Below, piece after piece: positions 17,113-26,430 of a stretch of 64,000 bases of DNA. The notes beneath the pieces are model-generated. The model had not been told where the DNA came from, did not search any database, and worked only from the letters and a program-made list of their open reading frames with translations. Made by a program: the position numbers and the translations under genes. This stretch comes from Roseburia hominis A2-183. Lineage in GTDB: Bacteria > Bacillota > Clostridia > Lachnospirales > Lachnospiraceae. The stretch is from contig NC_015977.1 in NCBI RefSeq assembly GCF_000225345.1, forward strand, positions 1,595,501 through 1,659,500. The letters run 5' to 3'. Position 1 is the stretch's first letter. Each line of letters opens with the position of its first letter.

Positions 17113-18576
17113 ATGAGCAGTTTAAAAGAAATACAGGCATTACAGTTACAGTCGGAGAAAGTGTTTGATTATTTTGAGGAGATCTGTGCGATTCCGCACG
17201 GTTCGAGGAACACAAAGGCCATCAGTGATTATCTGGTTGCGTTTGCTAAAAAGCATGATCTGACCTGGTATCAGGATGAGTCCAACAACGTGGTGATCGT
17301 GCAGGAGGCGACAGCCGGCTATGAGCAGGCAGATACCATCATTCTGCAGGGACATATGGATATGGTATGTGAAAAGGAAAGCGGCTGTGCGATCGATTTT
17401 GAGAAGGACGGTCTGGATCTCTACGTGGACGGAGATTTCTTAAAGGCGAGAGGAACCACGCTGGGCGGCGATGACGGCATTGCTGTTGCCTATGCGCTTG
17501 CCATTATGGATTCGCCGGAGATTGCGCATCCGCGCCTTGAGGTTGTGATCACGGTGGACGAGGAGATCGGAATGCTCGGTGCCGAGGCGATTGATCTGTC
17601 CATGTTAAAGGGACACAAGCTTTTAAATATTGATTCCGATGTGGAGGGTCATTTCCTGACCAGCTGTGCAGGCGGCATGACGGTGGAGACTACGATTCCG
17701 GTTGACCGTATGTCCCAGAACGGACTTGCGGTGACGCTGACGGTGACAGGACTTTGCGGCGGACATTCCGGAAGTGAGATTGACAAAGAGCATGCGAATG
17801 CCAATATGGTCATGGGACGTGTGTTAAAATACGTCTCTGACCGGATGGAACTGGGCGTTGTGACCTTAGAGGGCGGTTTAAAGGACAATGCCATTCCGCG
17901 TGAATGTACGGCAGGTCTGCTGATTCCGGAGGAGAAAAAAGAGGAGCTTACCACCTATATTAAGGAACTTACGGCGGAGCTTAAAAAGGAGTATGCGGTA
18001 TCGGATGCGGGAATAACGATTGACTGTGCTTTCGGAGAGAAGGGGGAGGCATCGATTCTTTCCTATACGGCGATGGCGAGAGTGATTTTTTACCTGCGCC
18101 ATGTGCCGAACGGCGTACAGCATATGAGCACGGTGATGCCGGGGCTGGTGGAGACCTCATTAAATCTTGGCATCTTAAAATTAGAGGATCAGGCGCTTCT
18201 TGCGACATCCTCCGTGCGAAGCAGTGTGTCTTCCCGCAAGGAAGATCTGCGTGACCGTCTGGAGCATATCGCAGAGTTCTTAGGCGGAGAGATTGCCGTA
18301 AGCGGTGATTATCCTGCATGGGAGTATCAGGCGAAGTCCGAGATCCGCGATACCATCAGTGCCGTATATGAGGAGCTGTTCCAGGAGGAGCCAGTATTTG
18401 AGGCAATTCATGCCGGACTGGAGTGTGGTATCCTTTCCGGAAAGATCAAGGAGCTTGACTGTGTATCGTTCGGACCGAACAATTACGATATTCATACGCC
18501 GAAAGAGCGTCTGTCCATCTCCTCGACCGAGAAAGTATGGAAGCTTCTGGTGGCATTTTTAAAAAAATGTAAATAA
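17113..18576 (+). CDS. pepD: Aminoacyl-histidine dipeptidase (M20C)
   Basis: A 487-residue cytosolic zinc dipeptidase of the PepD type, splitting Xaa-His and other dipeptides. Metal ligands are seen in 'LQGHMDMVCE', 'TTLGGDDGIAVA' and 'TVDEEIGMLGA', with 'GGHSGSEID' in the lid domain. The C-terminal 'SFGPNNYDIHTPKERLSI' is also typical. ATG 17113 follows AGGAGG at 17102-17107; the ATG at 17089 would add eight residues. It is divergent from ylbJ. Confidence 0.94.
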   Translation: MSSLKEIQALQLQSEKVFDYFEEICAIPHGSRNTKAISDYLVAFAKKHDLTWYQDESNNVVIVQEATAGYEQADTIILQGHMDMVCEKESGCAIDFEKDGLDLYVDGDFLKARGTTLGGDDGIAVAYALAIMDSPEIAHPRLEVVITVDEEIGMLGAEAIDLSMLKGHKLLNIDSDVEGHFLTSCAGGMTVETTIPVDRMSQNGLAVTLTVTGLCGGHSGSEIDKEHANANMVMGRVLKYVSDRMELGVVTLEGGLKDNAIPRECTAGLLIPEEKKEELTTYIKELTAELKKEYAVSDAGITIDCAFGEKGEASILSYTAMARVIFYLRHVPNGVQHMSTVMPGLVETSLNLGILKLEDQALLATSSVRSSVSSRKEDLRDRLEHIAEFLGGEIAVSGDYPAWEYQAKSEIRDTISAVYEELFQEEPVFEAIHAGLECGILSGKIKELDCVSFGPNNYDIHTPKERLSISSTEKVWKLLVAFLKKCK

Positions 18577-18588
18577 AAAAGGAATGAT

Positions 18589-19449
18589 ATGAATTTCAGA
18601 CATGTCCGTATGCTGCTGTTACTGTTTACCATGATCCTATGGAACGTTCTTTTAAACGCATGGATTCTGGAGAGAACCAGACAGATAAACTGTTTTTCCT
18701 ATGAGACGGCGCTTTACAGTTTCCGGGAACACCGGGTGAGCGGGGAACTGCTTGCCCGGATGCAGGAGGAGGCAGAAGAAAAAGGAATGTCGGAAAAAGA
18801 ACTGCTTGCCGTCTATTTTGCGGAGGATGGAAGCGTCACCGATCCCGGGCAGCTGGCCGTAGAGGCTCTGTATGCAAAACGGTATCAGCCGCAGGCATAT
18901 GCGCGGATCTGCGGCTATCTTTCTGCCGTGTGGGACGATCTGGAACGTTTTCCGGTCGGGACGGTGGCCTCCGACGGGAATGCGGGAGTGAGCTTTGCAG
19001 ACAGCTGGATGCAGAGCAGGAACTTTGGCGGTGAGCGGGGACATGAAGGCTGTGATATTATGGCTTCGGTGAACGAGCGAGGCATCTATCCCATATACAG
19101 CGTATCCGACGGAGTCGTGGAAAATGTGGGATGGCTTCGCCTCGGCGGGTACCGCATCGGCATCCGCAGTCCGTCCGGAGCCTATTTTTATTATGCGCAT
19201 CTGGCGGAGTATGCGAAGGAGTTTGAAGTTGGGGAGACAGTCCTTGCAGGCACCCATCTGGGCTATATGGGGGATACCGGTTACAGCGATATTCCGGGAA
19301 CCACCGGCAACTTTCCGGTGCATCTGCACTTTGGAATCTATATCAACGATGAGAACGGGCAGGAACTTTCCGTAAACCCGTATCCGATGGTGTTATATCT
19401 CTGGGAACAGCAGGGAAAGTACACATTCGGTGAGACAAAGAGACAGTGA
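18589..19449 (+). CDS. Membrane-anchored M23 (LytM-type) metallopeptidase
   Basis: A 286-residue protein with an N-terminal membrane anchor (residues 8-27), so the catalytic part faces the cell wall. The M23 domain spans about 150-270: 'RGHEGCDIMA' supplies the first His and Asp, and 'PVHLHFGIYI' the HxH pair. The active set seems complete, so it is probably a peptidoglycan endopeptidase rather than an inactive activator. It follows pepD by 12 bases and precedes an rsuA-like gene, so it may share their transcript. Confidence 0.85.
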   Translation: MNFRHVRMLLLLFTMILWNVLLNAWILERTRQINCFSYETALYSFREHRVSGELLARMQEEAEEKGMSEKELLAVYFAEDGSVTDPGQLAVEALYAKRYQPQAYARICGYLSAVWDDLERFPVGTVASDGNAGVSFADSWMQSRNFGGERGHEGCDIMASVNERGIYPIYSVSDGVVENVGWLRLGGYRIGIRSPSGAYFYYAHLAEYAKEFEVGETVLAGTHLGYMGDTGYSDIPGTTGNFPVHLHFGIYINDENGQELSVNPYPMVLYLWEQQGKYTFGETKRQ

Positions 19450-19458
19450 GGGAGAAAA

Positions 19459-20196
19459 ATGGCACTTCGTCTGGATAAATATCTGACAGAACTGGGCGCA
19501 GGAACCAGAAGCGAGGTAAAAAAACAGATCAAAGCCGGTCTGGTCACCGTGAACGGAGCGGTTGCAAAAAAGCCGGAACAAAAGGTTGATGAGACGGGCG
19601 ATGAGGTATGCCTGCGCGGGGAGCGCCTGCTCTATACCGCTTTTGAGTATTATCTGTTTCACAAGCCCGCCGGCTGTGTGTCGGCGACACAGGACAATAT
19701 GCACCGCACGGTGATGGATTATCTGAGCGACACCGCAAGAGGAGATCTGTTCCCGGTGGGAAGGCTGGATCTCGACACCGAGGGACTGCTTTTGATCACG
19801 AACGACGGTGCGCTGGCACACGCGCTGCTGTCGCCGTCCCGCCATGTGGCAAAAACATATTACGCCCGGGTGCAGGGCGTGGTGGATGAGACCGATGTCA
19901 ACCTTTTTAAAAACGGGGTTGACATCGGGGAGGAGAAGCCGGTCAGACCGGCAGATCTGGTAATTCTGGGCTGTAAAGCGGATGTGTCAGAGATTACGCT
20001 TACCATCACGGAGGGAAAGTTCCATCAGGTAAAGCGGATGTTTGAGGCGGTCGGGAAAAAGGTACTGTATTTGAAGCGGATTTCCATGGGACCATTGGTG
20101 CTGCCGGAGGATCTTGCACCGGGAGCGTACCGGAAACTGACCGCGGAAGAGCTTGCTGCGTTAAAGAATGAGCAGCCGAAGAGAAATGAGGATTAG
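19459..20196 (+). CDS. RsuA/RluB-family rRNA pseudouridine synthase
   Basis: A 245-residue protein with an N-terminal S4 RNA-binding domain ('RLDKYLTELGAGTRSEVKKQ') and a synthase domain with the catalytic Asp in 'VGRLDLDTEGLLLITNDG'. The length and 'HKPAGCVSATQD' fit RsuA (16S rRNA position 516) better than RluB, but the target cannot be set from sequence alone. It overlaps no gene; ygiQ starts two bases after its stop. Confidence 0.88.
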   Translation: MALRLDKYLTELGAGTRSEVKKQIKAGLVTVNGAVAKKPEQKVDETGDEVCLRGERLLYTAFEYYLFHKPAGCVSATQDNMHRTVMDYLSDTARGDLFPVGRLDLDTEGLLLITNDGALAHALLSPSRHVAKTYYARVQGVVDETDVNLFKNGVDIGEEKPVRPADLVILGCKADVSEITLTITEGKFHQVKRMFEAVGKKVLYLKRISMGPLVLPEDLAPGAYRKLTAEELAALKNEQPKRNED

Positions 20197-20197
20197 A

Positions 20198-22165
20198 ATG
20201 AACAACGGATTTTGGCCAGTCAGCCGTGCGGAGATGGAAGAGCGCGGAATCAAACAGTTTGACTTTGTCTATGTGATCGGGGATGCCTACGTGGATCATC
20301 CTTCGTTCGGTCACGCCATTATCTCAAGACTTCTGGAAGCACACGGCTATTCGGTCGGAATTATCTCGCAGCCGGACTGGAGAGATAAGGAGTCTGTCTG
20401 TATCTTCGGGGAGCCGCGGCTCGGGTTTTTAGTGTCTGCGGGCAATATGGATTCGATGGTGAATCACTATTCGGTGTCCAAGAAAAGGCGCGCGACGGAT
20501 GCGTTTACGCCGGGCGGCGTGATGGGAAAACGGCCGGATTACGCGACCATTGTCTATTGTAATCTGCTCCGGCAGACCTACAAGCACACGCCGATCATTA
20601 TCGGCGGCATTGAGGCCAGCCTGCGCAGACTGGCGCATTATGATTACTGGTCGAACAAGATGAAGCGGTCCATTCTTCTGGATTCCGGGGCGGATCTGAT
20701 CTCCTACGGTATGGGGGAACACAGCATTGTGGAGATTGCGGATGCCTTAAACAGCGGACTGGCGGTCAGCGATATCACATTTATCGACGGCACGGTCTAT
20801 AAGACCAGAAAGCGTGAGGACATCTATGATGCCATAGAGCTTCCGCATTATGAGGAGGTGCTGGCGGACAAGGCGGCATATGCGCGCAGCTTTTATACCC
20901 AGTACTGCAATACCGATCCGTTTGTAGCCAAACGTCTGTTTGAAACGTACGACGGAAAGCTTTTTGTCGTGCAGAATCCGCCGGCGAAGCCGCTGACACA
21001 AAGCGAGATGGATCAGGTCTATGCGCTGCCGTATCAGCGCACGTATCATCCGAGTTACGAAGCGCAGGGCGGGGTTCCTGCAATCGAGGAAGTGCGTTTT
21101 TCTCTGGTCAGCAACCGCGGCTGCTACGGAGGATGCAGTTTCTGTGCGCTTACGTTCCATCAGGGACGGATTATTCAGGTGCGCAGCCACGAGTCCATTC
21201 TGGCGGAGGCGGAGAAGATCGTCTGGGAACCGGACTTTAAGGGATACATCCATGACGTCGGCGGGCCGACGGCCAATTTCCGCGCGCCTGCATGTGACAA
21301 GCAGATGACAAAGGGCGTATGTCCCAACAAGCAGTGCCTGTTTCCGACACCGTGCAAGAACTTAAAGGTGGATCATAAGGATTACCTGAAGCTCTTAAGA
21401 AAGCTACGGGAACTGCCGAATGTGAAAAAGGTGTTCATCCGTTCGGGTATCCGTTTCGATTATCTGATCTACGATGAGGACCGCACCTTCCTCAGAGAAC
21501 TCTGTGAACACCACGTCAGCGGTCAGCTAAAGGTGGCGCCGGAGCATATTTCCGATGCGGTCTTAGAGAAGATGGGCAAACCGCGCGTGGAGGTGTACAA
21601 GCGGTTTGTGAAGGCCTATCAGGATATGAATGAGAAGCTCGGGAAAAAGCAGTATCTGGTGCCGTATCTGATGTCATCCCATCCGGGATCGACGTTGAAG
21701 GAGGCGGTGGAACTCGCCGAATTCTTAAGAGATCTCGGCTATATGCCGGAGCAGGTACAGGATTTTTATCCGACCCCGTCGACCATATCCACCTGCATGT
21801 ACTATACGGGACTTGACCCACGCACGATGCAGCCGGTCTATGTGGCGGTAAACCCCCACGAGAAAGCCATGCAGCGCGCGCTCATCCAGTACCGGAACCC
21901 GAAGAATTACGATCTTGTTGTGGAGGCGTTAACCAAAGCGGGACGGACGGATCTGATCGGCTTTGACAAACACTGTCTGGTACGGCCGCGGGGCATCGGC
22001 TACGGCACAACAAACGCCAAAGACCGCTACGCTGGAGGTGACAAGAACCGCCGCACGGCAGGCGGCGGGAATAACCGCGGAAGAGCAAATGCTTCCGAGA
22101 AGAAAAATACGAAAAAGACAATCCGCAATGTTCATCATAAAAAAGCAGGTGCGGGGAAAAAGTAA
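20198..22165 (+). CDS. YgiQ-family radical SAM protein
   Basis: A 655-residue radical-SAM enzyme. The N-terminal domain opens 'FDFVYVIGDAYVDHPSFGHA', the cluster motif is 'NRGCYGGCSFCALTFHQGR', and a Lys/Arg/Gly-rich tail follows residue 610. The family is widespread and conserved, but the reaction is not established. ATG 20198 is chosen because GAGG lies six bases upstream. Its neighbours modify RNA, which hints at, but does not prove, an RNA substrate. Confidence 0.88.
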   Translation: MNNGFWPVSRAEMEERGIKQFDFVYVIGDAYVDHPSFGHAIISRLLEAHGYSVGIISQPDWRDKESVCIFGEPRLGFLVSAGNMDSMVNHYSVSKKRRATDAFTPGGVMGKRPDYATIVYCNLLRQTYKHTPIIIGGIEASLRRLAHYDYWSNKMKRSILLDSGADLISYGMGEHSIVEIADALNSGLAVSDITFIDGTVYKTRKREDIYDAIELPHYEEVLADKAAYARSFYTQYCNTDPFVAKRLFETYDGKLFVVQNPPAKPLTQSEMDQVYALPYQRTYHPSYEAQGGVPAIEEVRFSLVSNRGCYGGCSFCALTFHQGRIIQVRSHESILAEAEKIVWEPDFKGYIHDVGGPTANFRAPACDKQMTKGVCPNKQCLFPTPCKNLKVDHKDYLKLLRKLRELPNVKKVFIRSGIRFDYLIYDEDRTFLRELCEHHVSGQLKVAPEHISDAVLEKMGKPRVEVYKRFVKAYQDMNEKLGKKQYLVPYLMSSHPGSTLKEAVELAEFLRDLGYMPEQVQDFYPTPSTISTCMYYTGLDPRTMQPVYVAVNPHEKAMQRALIQYRNPKNYDLVVEALTKAGRTDLIGFDKHCLVRPRGIGYGTTNAKDRYAGGDKNRRTAGGGNNRGRANASEKKNTKKTIRNVHHKKAGAGKK

Positions 22166-22186
22166 GCGGGCGAATGGAGAGAGACT

Positions 22187-23161
22187 ATGCAGGAATTGCA
22201 CATCGGCGAGAACGACGCGGGACAGCGTTTTGACAAGTATTTAAAAAAGCTTCTGGCAGAGGCTCCCGGCAGTTTTGTCTACAAGATGCTGCGCAAGAAA
22301 AACATTACCTTAAACGGCAAAAAGGCGGACGGCACGGAGAAGCTCTCCTGCGGGGACGAGGTGAAGTTGTTTCTCTCGGACGAGACCTACGAGAAGTTCC
22401 GGGCAAAGTCAAAAACGGTGATGCCAGAAGCTTTCAGTGGTTCAGAAAAGACTTTAAGGCAGCTTAAAGTCCTTTATGAGGATGCGGATATTCTTATCAT
22501 AAACAAGCCGTCCGGCATGCTCTCCCAGAAGGCGAGACCCGAGGATGTTTCCGCCAATGAATATATCTTAAGCTATCTGCTTAGGGAGGGAGCGCTGACC
22601 GAGGAGGAGATGCGCACCTTCCGTCCGTCAGTCTGCAACCGCCTGGACCGGAATACTTCCGGTATTCTGATTGCGGGAAAGACTTTAAAGGGACTTCAGG
22701 AGATGTCTAAGGCATTAAAGGAGCGGACGATCCAGAAGTATTACCGGTGTGTGGTAAAAGGGGAAGTCCTTAGAGAAGATTACTTGAAGGGGTGGCTCGT
22801 TAAGGATGAACGTGAGAATAAAGTTACCGTCAGTACGGTAAAACCCAAAAGTGCGGATGCCGCGCCGATTGAGACAGCGTACCGGCCCATCTGGACGGGC
22901 GGCGGTTACACCGGGCTGGAGGTTCATCTGATCACCGGACGTTCCCATCAGATCCGGGCGCATTTGGCGTCCATCGGACATCCGATCATCGGGGATGTAA
23001 AGTACGGCGACGCCGGCACAAACGAACAGTTCCGCAGACAGTGTAAGGTAAAATCACAGATGCTTCACGCATACCGCATTGTCTTTGCGGACGGGAGAGA
23101 AGTGATCGCGCCCTGCGGCGCAGAGTTCGCGCGCGTGGAAGAGTGGTGTAAGAACCGGTAG
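22187..23161 (+). CDS. RluA-family pseudouridine synthase (RluC/RluD-like)
   Basis: A 324-residue synthase with an N-terminal S4 domain and the catalytic Asp in 'VCNRLDRNTSGILIAGK'. 'GRSHQIRAHLASIGHPIIGD' is the usual RNA-binding motif. Clostridia carry several paralogues of unknown site; another, partial one lies at the window end. A strong terminator follows. Confidence 0.9.
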   Translation: MQELHIGENDAGQRFDKYLKKLLAEAPGSFVYKMLRKKNITLNGKKADGTEKLSCGDEVKLFLSDETYEKFRAKSKTVMPEAFSGSEKTLRQLKVLYEDADILIINKPSGMLSQKARPEDVSANEYILSYLLREGALTEEEMRTFRPSVCNRLDRNTSGILIAGKTLKGLQEMSKALKERTIQKYYRCVVKGEVLREDYLKGWLVKDERENKVTVSTVKPKSADAAPIETAYRPIWTGGGYTGLEVHLITGRSHQIRAHLASIGHPIIGDVKYGDAGTNEQFRRQCKVKSQMLHAYRIVFADGREVIAPCGAEFARVEEWCKNR

Positions 23162-23190
23162 ACAGGTTGTGGCAGAAAGAATTGCAGCAC

Positions 23191-23230
23191 AAAAAATGGA
23201 AGTTCAACCTTAAGCTGAACTTCCATTTTT
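23191..23230 (+). terminator. Rho-independent terminator after the rluA-like gene
   Basis: A stem of AATGGAAGTTCA (23195-23206) with TGAACTTCCATT (23216-23227), extended by A and T runs, has a 9-base loop and a U tail to 23230. The A-run on the 5' side may let it work for the opposite repressor gene too. Confidence 0.85.
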
Positions 23231-23244
23231 GTCGTTTTCGATGA

Positions 23245-23373
23245 AATCTTTCCTGTACGGAAATGGATGTGGCGTCTGACCGCCTCAGATCTTTCCTGTA
23301 CGGAAATGGATGTGGCATCTGACCGCCTCAAATCTTTCCTGCACTGGAATTGATGTGGCGCTTGATCGCTTCA
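23245..23373. repeat. Three tandem 43-bp repeats made from the repressor gene's 3' end
   Basis: Copies at 23245-23287, 23288-23330 and 23331-23373 have an exact period of 43. Copies one and two differ at only two positions; the third, which lies inside the DtxR-type gene and encodes its last codons, differs from them at about seven or eight. The two outer copies follow the stop codon of that gene. Because 43 is not a multiple of three they do not extend the protein in frame. Confidence 0.9.
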
Positions 23374-23705
23374 AAGCTTTCCGCACTGACATCGTGCTCG
23401 ATCTTGCACGCATCCTCTGCGGCAACCCGCGGATCAACCCCAAGCATCGTCAGCCAGTTGGATAAGATTGTGTGGCGCTCATAAATTTTTTCCGCGACTT
23501 CAAGTCCGCTTTCCGTCAGATGGATGTATCCTTCCGGGCTGACGGTAATATAACCGTTCTCACGAAGATTCTTCATTGCCACGCTGACGCTTGGCTTCTT
23601 AAAGTTCATCTCATTGGCGATGTCGACAGAGCGCACGTTGCCCAATCTATGATTTAAGACCAGAATCGTTTCCAGGTAATTCTCGTTTGACTCATTCATG
23701 ACCAT
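23328..23705 (-). CDS. DtxR/MntR-family metal-dependent repressor
   Basis: A 125-residue regulator with an N-terminal winged helix ('VRSVDIANEMNFKKPSVSVA') and a dimerisation/metal domain containing 'ERHTILSNWLTMLGVD' and 'DACKIEHDVSAESFEAI'. The Glu, His and Cys ligands match the MntR/IdeR pattern. It has no SH3-like third domain, as in MntR. Which metal it senses and which genes it controls cannot be read here; no metal transporter is adjacent. GGGAGGG precedes the start, and its 3' end is the source of the tandem repeat. Confidence 0.87.
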   Translation of the reverse strand: MVMNESNENYLETILVLNHRLGNVRSVDIANEMNFKKPSVSVAMKNLRENGYITVSPEGYIHLTESGLEVAEKIYERHTILSNWLTMLGVDPRVAAEDACKIEHDVSAESFEAIKRHINSSAGKI

Positions 23706-23770
23706 CTGGCATCCCTCCCATTGCTAACCTTCATTCTAGGATCTTCGGGTAAAACCCCTCTCTGGGTTCA

Positions 23771-23799
23771 AGTATATCATAATTGGAGAGGTTTGACAA
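23771..23799 (-). promoter_or_regulatory. Promoter of the DtxR-type repressor
   Basis: On the minus strand TTGTCA (23794-23799) and TATACT (23771-23776) are 17 bases apart. Confidence 0.7.
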
Positions 23800-23812
23800 A
23801 GGGATATTTTTA

Positions 23813-23841
23813 TTGTGTACCTACTGAGAATTCTATATAAT
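23813..23841 (+). promoter_or_regulatory. Promoter of recU
   Basis: TTGTGT (23813-23818) and TATAAT (23836-23841) are 17 bases apart. The leader to recU is about 70 bases. Confidence 0.6.
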
Positions 23842-23915
23842 AGAGAAAAGAAAAGGATGAAAGATGCATGACGGCAGCTAACTGCCGGTGTGTCAAGAGA
23901 GTATCTGGAGGCAAT

Positions 23916-24449
23916 ATGGCAACTTGGAATTCAAGAGGACTGCGTGGATCAACGCTGGAAGAGTTTATCAACCGTACCAATGAGATTTATCAGGAGAACG
24001 GTCTTGCGCTGATTCAGAAGATTCCCACACCGATCACGCCGATCAATATCGACAAACAGACCAGACATATCACGCTGGCGTATTTTGACCAGAAGAGCAC
24101 GGTGGACTATATCGGTGCCGTACAGGGAATACCGGTCTGTTTTGATGCAAAAGAATGTAATACGGATACCTTTCCACTTGCCAATATTCATGAACATCAG
24201 GTTGCGTTCATGGAGAACTTTGAAAAACAGGGAGGGGTATCTTTTTTCCTGCTCAGTTTTACGAAGCGGGATGAGTTCTACTATCTGCGCCTGGATATGC
24301 TCTTAGAGTTCTGGAAGCGCGCAAAGGAGGGCGGAAGAAAGAGTTTCCGCTATGAGGAACTGGACCCGGAGTATTTCCTGCCGCGGCAGCGTGGCGTTTT
24401 GGTTCCGTATCTGGATGCACTGCAGAAGGATTTGCTGCGCAGGGATTGA
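23916..24449 (+). CDS. recU: Holliday junction resolvase RecU
   Basis: A 177-residue nuclease that cuts Holliday junctions in Firmicutes, replacing RuvC. Family signatures are 'RGLRGSTLEEFINRTNEIY', 'ALIQKIPTPITP' and the nuclease core 'STVDYIGAVQGIPVCFDAKE' with the catalytic D, E and K. 'LANIHEHQVAFMENFEKQGG' follows as expected. ATG 23916 has CTGGAGG a few bases upstream; the 23868 start has none. It ends at the -35 of the his promoter. Confidence 0.93.
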   Translation: MATWNSRGLRGSTLEEFINRTNEIYQENGLALIQKIPTPITPINIDKQTRHITLAYFDQKSTVDYIGAVQGIPVCFDAKECNTDTFPLANIHEHQVAFMENFEKQGGVSFFLLSFTKRDEFYYLRLDMLLEFWKRAKEGGRKSFRYEELDPEYFLPRQRGVLVPYLDALQKDLLRRD

Positions 24450-24474
24450 CAATTATTCTAAGATCTCCTATAAT
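24446..24474 (+). promoter_or_regulatory. Promoter of the histidine operon
   Basis: Perfect TTGACA (24446-24451, overlapping the recU stop) and TATAAT (24469-24474) with a 17-base spacer. A small hairpin, CTTGCTA (24488-24494) with TAGCAAG (24509-24515), lies in the short leader. No T-box or histidine-rich leader peptide was found. Confidence 0.85.
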
Positions 24475-24551
24475 AAACAGAGTTTCACTTGCTATCATGC
24501 TACCATAGTAGCAAGGTAAAGTATAAAAGTATCAGGGAAATGAGGGCGATC

Positions 24552-25739
24552 ATGAAAAGACAGTTATTGCATACGCCGGAAGGTGTGCGGGATATTTATA
24601 ATGATGAGTGTGAGAAGAAAATGCTTCTTCAGGACCAGCTATATCATATATTACGTCTGCACGGTTATCATCCGATTCAGACGCCGACATTTGAGTTTTT
24701 TGATATATTCGGACGGGAGATCGGCACCACGCCGTCGAAGGATCTCTACAAGTTTTTTGACCGGGAAGGCAACACGTTGGTGTTAAGACCGGATATCACG
24801 CCGTCGATTGCACGCTGTGCCGCAAAGTATTTTGGCGAGGAAGAACTTCCGATCCGGCTGTGCTACATGGGGAATACTTTCATCAATAACAGCAGCTATC
24901 AGGGACGACTGAAGGAATGTACACAGCTTGGCGCGGAGCTTTTGGGAGATCCATCAGTGGATGCGGATGCGGAGATGATCTCCATGGTGATTTCCTGCCT
25001 GAAGGCGGCGGGGCTTAAGGAGTTCCAGCTTAGCATCGGACATGCGGATTTCTTCCGGGGACTGATGGAGGCAGCAGGGCTTTTGGAGGAGCAGGAGGAG
25101 GAACTGCGCGAACTCATTTCCAACAAGAACTTTTTCGGTGTGGAGGAGTTCGTGGAGACTTTAAACCTCGAGGAGAACTTAAAGAATCTCTTTGGCATGC
25201 TCGGGAATCTCTACACGGGTTCGGATGAACTTTCTGCCGCAAGGGAATGTGCAGCATCCTATCCCAGGATCTTAAAGGCGATCGGGGATCTGGAGGAACT
25301 TCATAAAATACTGGAAGTCTATGAGGTTTCCCGTTATGTTTCGTTTGAACTTGGAACGATCAGCAACTACCAGTATTACACCGGTATCATATTTGCGGGA
25401 TATACGTTCGGAAGCGGAGAGGCGATTGTAAAGGGAGGCAGATACGACCGGCTCCTCACCTGTTTTGGAAAAGATTCAGCATCCATCGGCTTTGCGTTTG
25501 TGATTGACCAGCTGATGGCTGCACTGCAGAGACAGAAAATTGATGTTCCGGTGGAACGCTGTGTGGAGCTGATGGTCTATAAATCTGCCAAACGGCAGAA
25601 GGCGATTACCGCAGCGGCGACAGCGCGTGCAGTCGGACGCTGTGTGGAGCTGATGTTGTGGGATGAGACGAAGCAAAGGAAAGATTACGAGGATTATGCA
25701 GCTCGCAGCCGGATGACAAACGTGCAGTTTTTCGCGTAG
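24552..25739 (+). CDS. hisZ: ATP phosphoribosyltransferase regulatory subunit
   Basis: A 395-residue HisRS-like protein without the tRNA-binding domain. HisZ joins short-form HisG into an octamer and carries the histidine feedback response. '[19 protein letters not shown]' and '[17 protein letters not shown]' match class II synthetase motifs; '[20 protein letters not shown]' is the typical end. ATG 24552 follows GAGGG. It leads the operon before hisG, the usual order. Confidence 0.93.
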   Translation: MKRQLLHTPEGVRDIYNDECEKKMLLQDQLYHILRLHGYHPIQTPTFEFFDIFGREIGTTPSKDLYKFFDREGNTLVLRPDITPSIARCAAKYFGEEELPIRLCYMGNTFINNSSYQGRLKECTQLGAELLGDPSVDADAEMISMVISCLKAAGLKEFQLSIGHADFFRGLMEAAGLLEEQEEELRELISNKNFFGVEEFVETLNLEENLKNLFGMLGNLYTGSDELSAARECAASYPRILKAIGDLEELHKILEVYEVSRYVSFELGTISNYQYYTGIIFAGYTFGSGEAIVKGGRYDRLLTCFGKDSASIGFAFVIDQLMAALQRQKIDVPVERCVELMVYKSAKRQKAITAAATARAVGRCVELMLWDETKQRKDYEDYAARSRMTNVQFFA

Positions 25740-25767
25740 AAGGCAGAGAAGGGAGAGACGTTTTAAT

Positions 25768-26430
25768 ATGGAGGATATGAGATATCTGACTTTTGCGCTC
25801 GGCAAAGGCAGACTTGCAAAAAAGACACTGGAACTGTTTGAGAAGATCGGCATTACCTGTGAGGAGATGAAGGATAAGGACACGAGAAAGCTGATTTTCG
25901 TGAATGAGGAGTTAAAGCTTCGTTTTTTCCTTGCCAAGGGACCGGATGTGCCCACTTATGTAGAATACGGCGCCGCGGACATCGGTATTGTCGGGAAGGA
26001 TACCATACTGGAGGAGGGACGCAATATCTACGAAGTCTTGGATCTCGGGTTTGGAAAATGCCGGATGTGCATCTGCGGACCGAAGGATGCGGAAGAGTTG
26101 CTGAAGCACCATGAACTGATCCGTGTTGCAACCAAGTATCCGCACATCGCCAAGGACTATTTTTACAATAAAAAGCATCAGACGGTGGAGATCATCAAGC
26201 TGAACGGTTCCATCGAGCTGGCGCCGATCGTCGGGCTCTCGGAAGTCATCTGCGATATTGTGGAGACCGGCTCGACTCTGCGCGAGAACGGTCTGGTGGT
26301 TCTGGAGGAAGTATGTCCGCTGTCTGCACGGATGGTGGTCAACCAGGTCAGCATGAAGATGGAAAATGAACGGATCACGAAGCTGATCGCGGATTTAAAG
26401 AGAGAGATAGAAAGGAAGGATCTGGCATGA
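25768..26430 (+). CDS. hisG: ATP phosphoribosyltransferase, short form
   Basis: A 220-residue catalytic subunit of the first histidine step, joining ATP and PRPP. '[20 protein letters not shown]', '[16 protein letters not shown]' and the PRPP loop '[14 protein letters not shown]' are intact. The long-form regulatory domain is missing, in line with hisZ next door. Its stop overlaps hisD as ATGA. Confidence 0.96.
   Translation: MEDMRYLTFALGKGRLAKKTLELFEKIGITCEEMKDKDTRKLIFVNEELKLRFFLAKGPDVPTYVEYGAADIGIVGKDTILEEGRNIYEVLDLGFGKCRMCICGPKDAEELLKHHELIRVATKYPHIAKDYFYNKKHQTVEIIKLNGSIELAPIVGLSEVICDIVETGSTLRENGLVVLEEVCPLSARMVVNQVSMKMENERITKLIADLKREIERKDLA

Noticed and set aside
24450..24551. T-box or leader peptide attenuator for the his operon
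   Set aside because: The leader is only about 70 bases, lacks the T-box motif and holds no run of His codons; just a 7-bp hairpin was seen.
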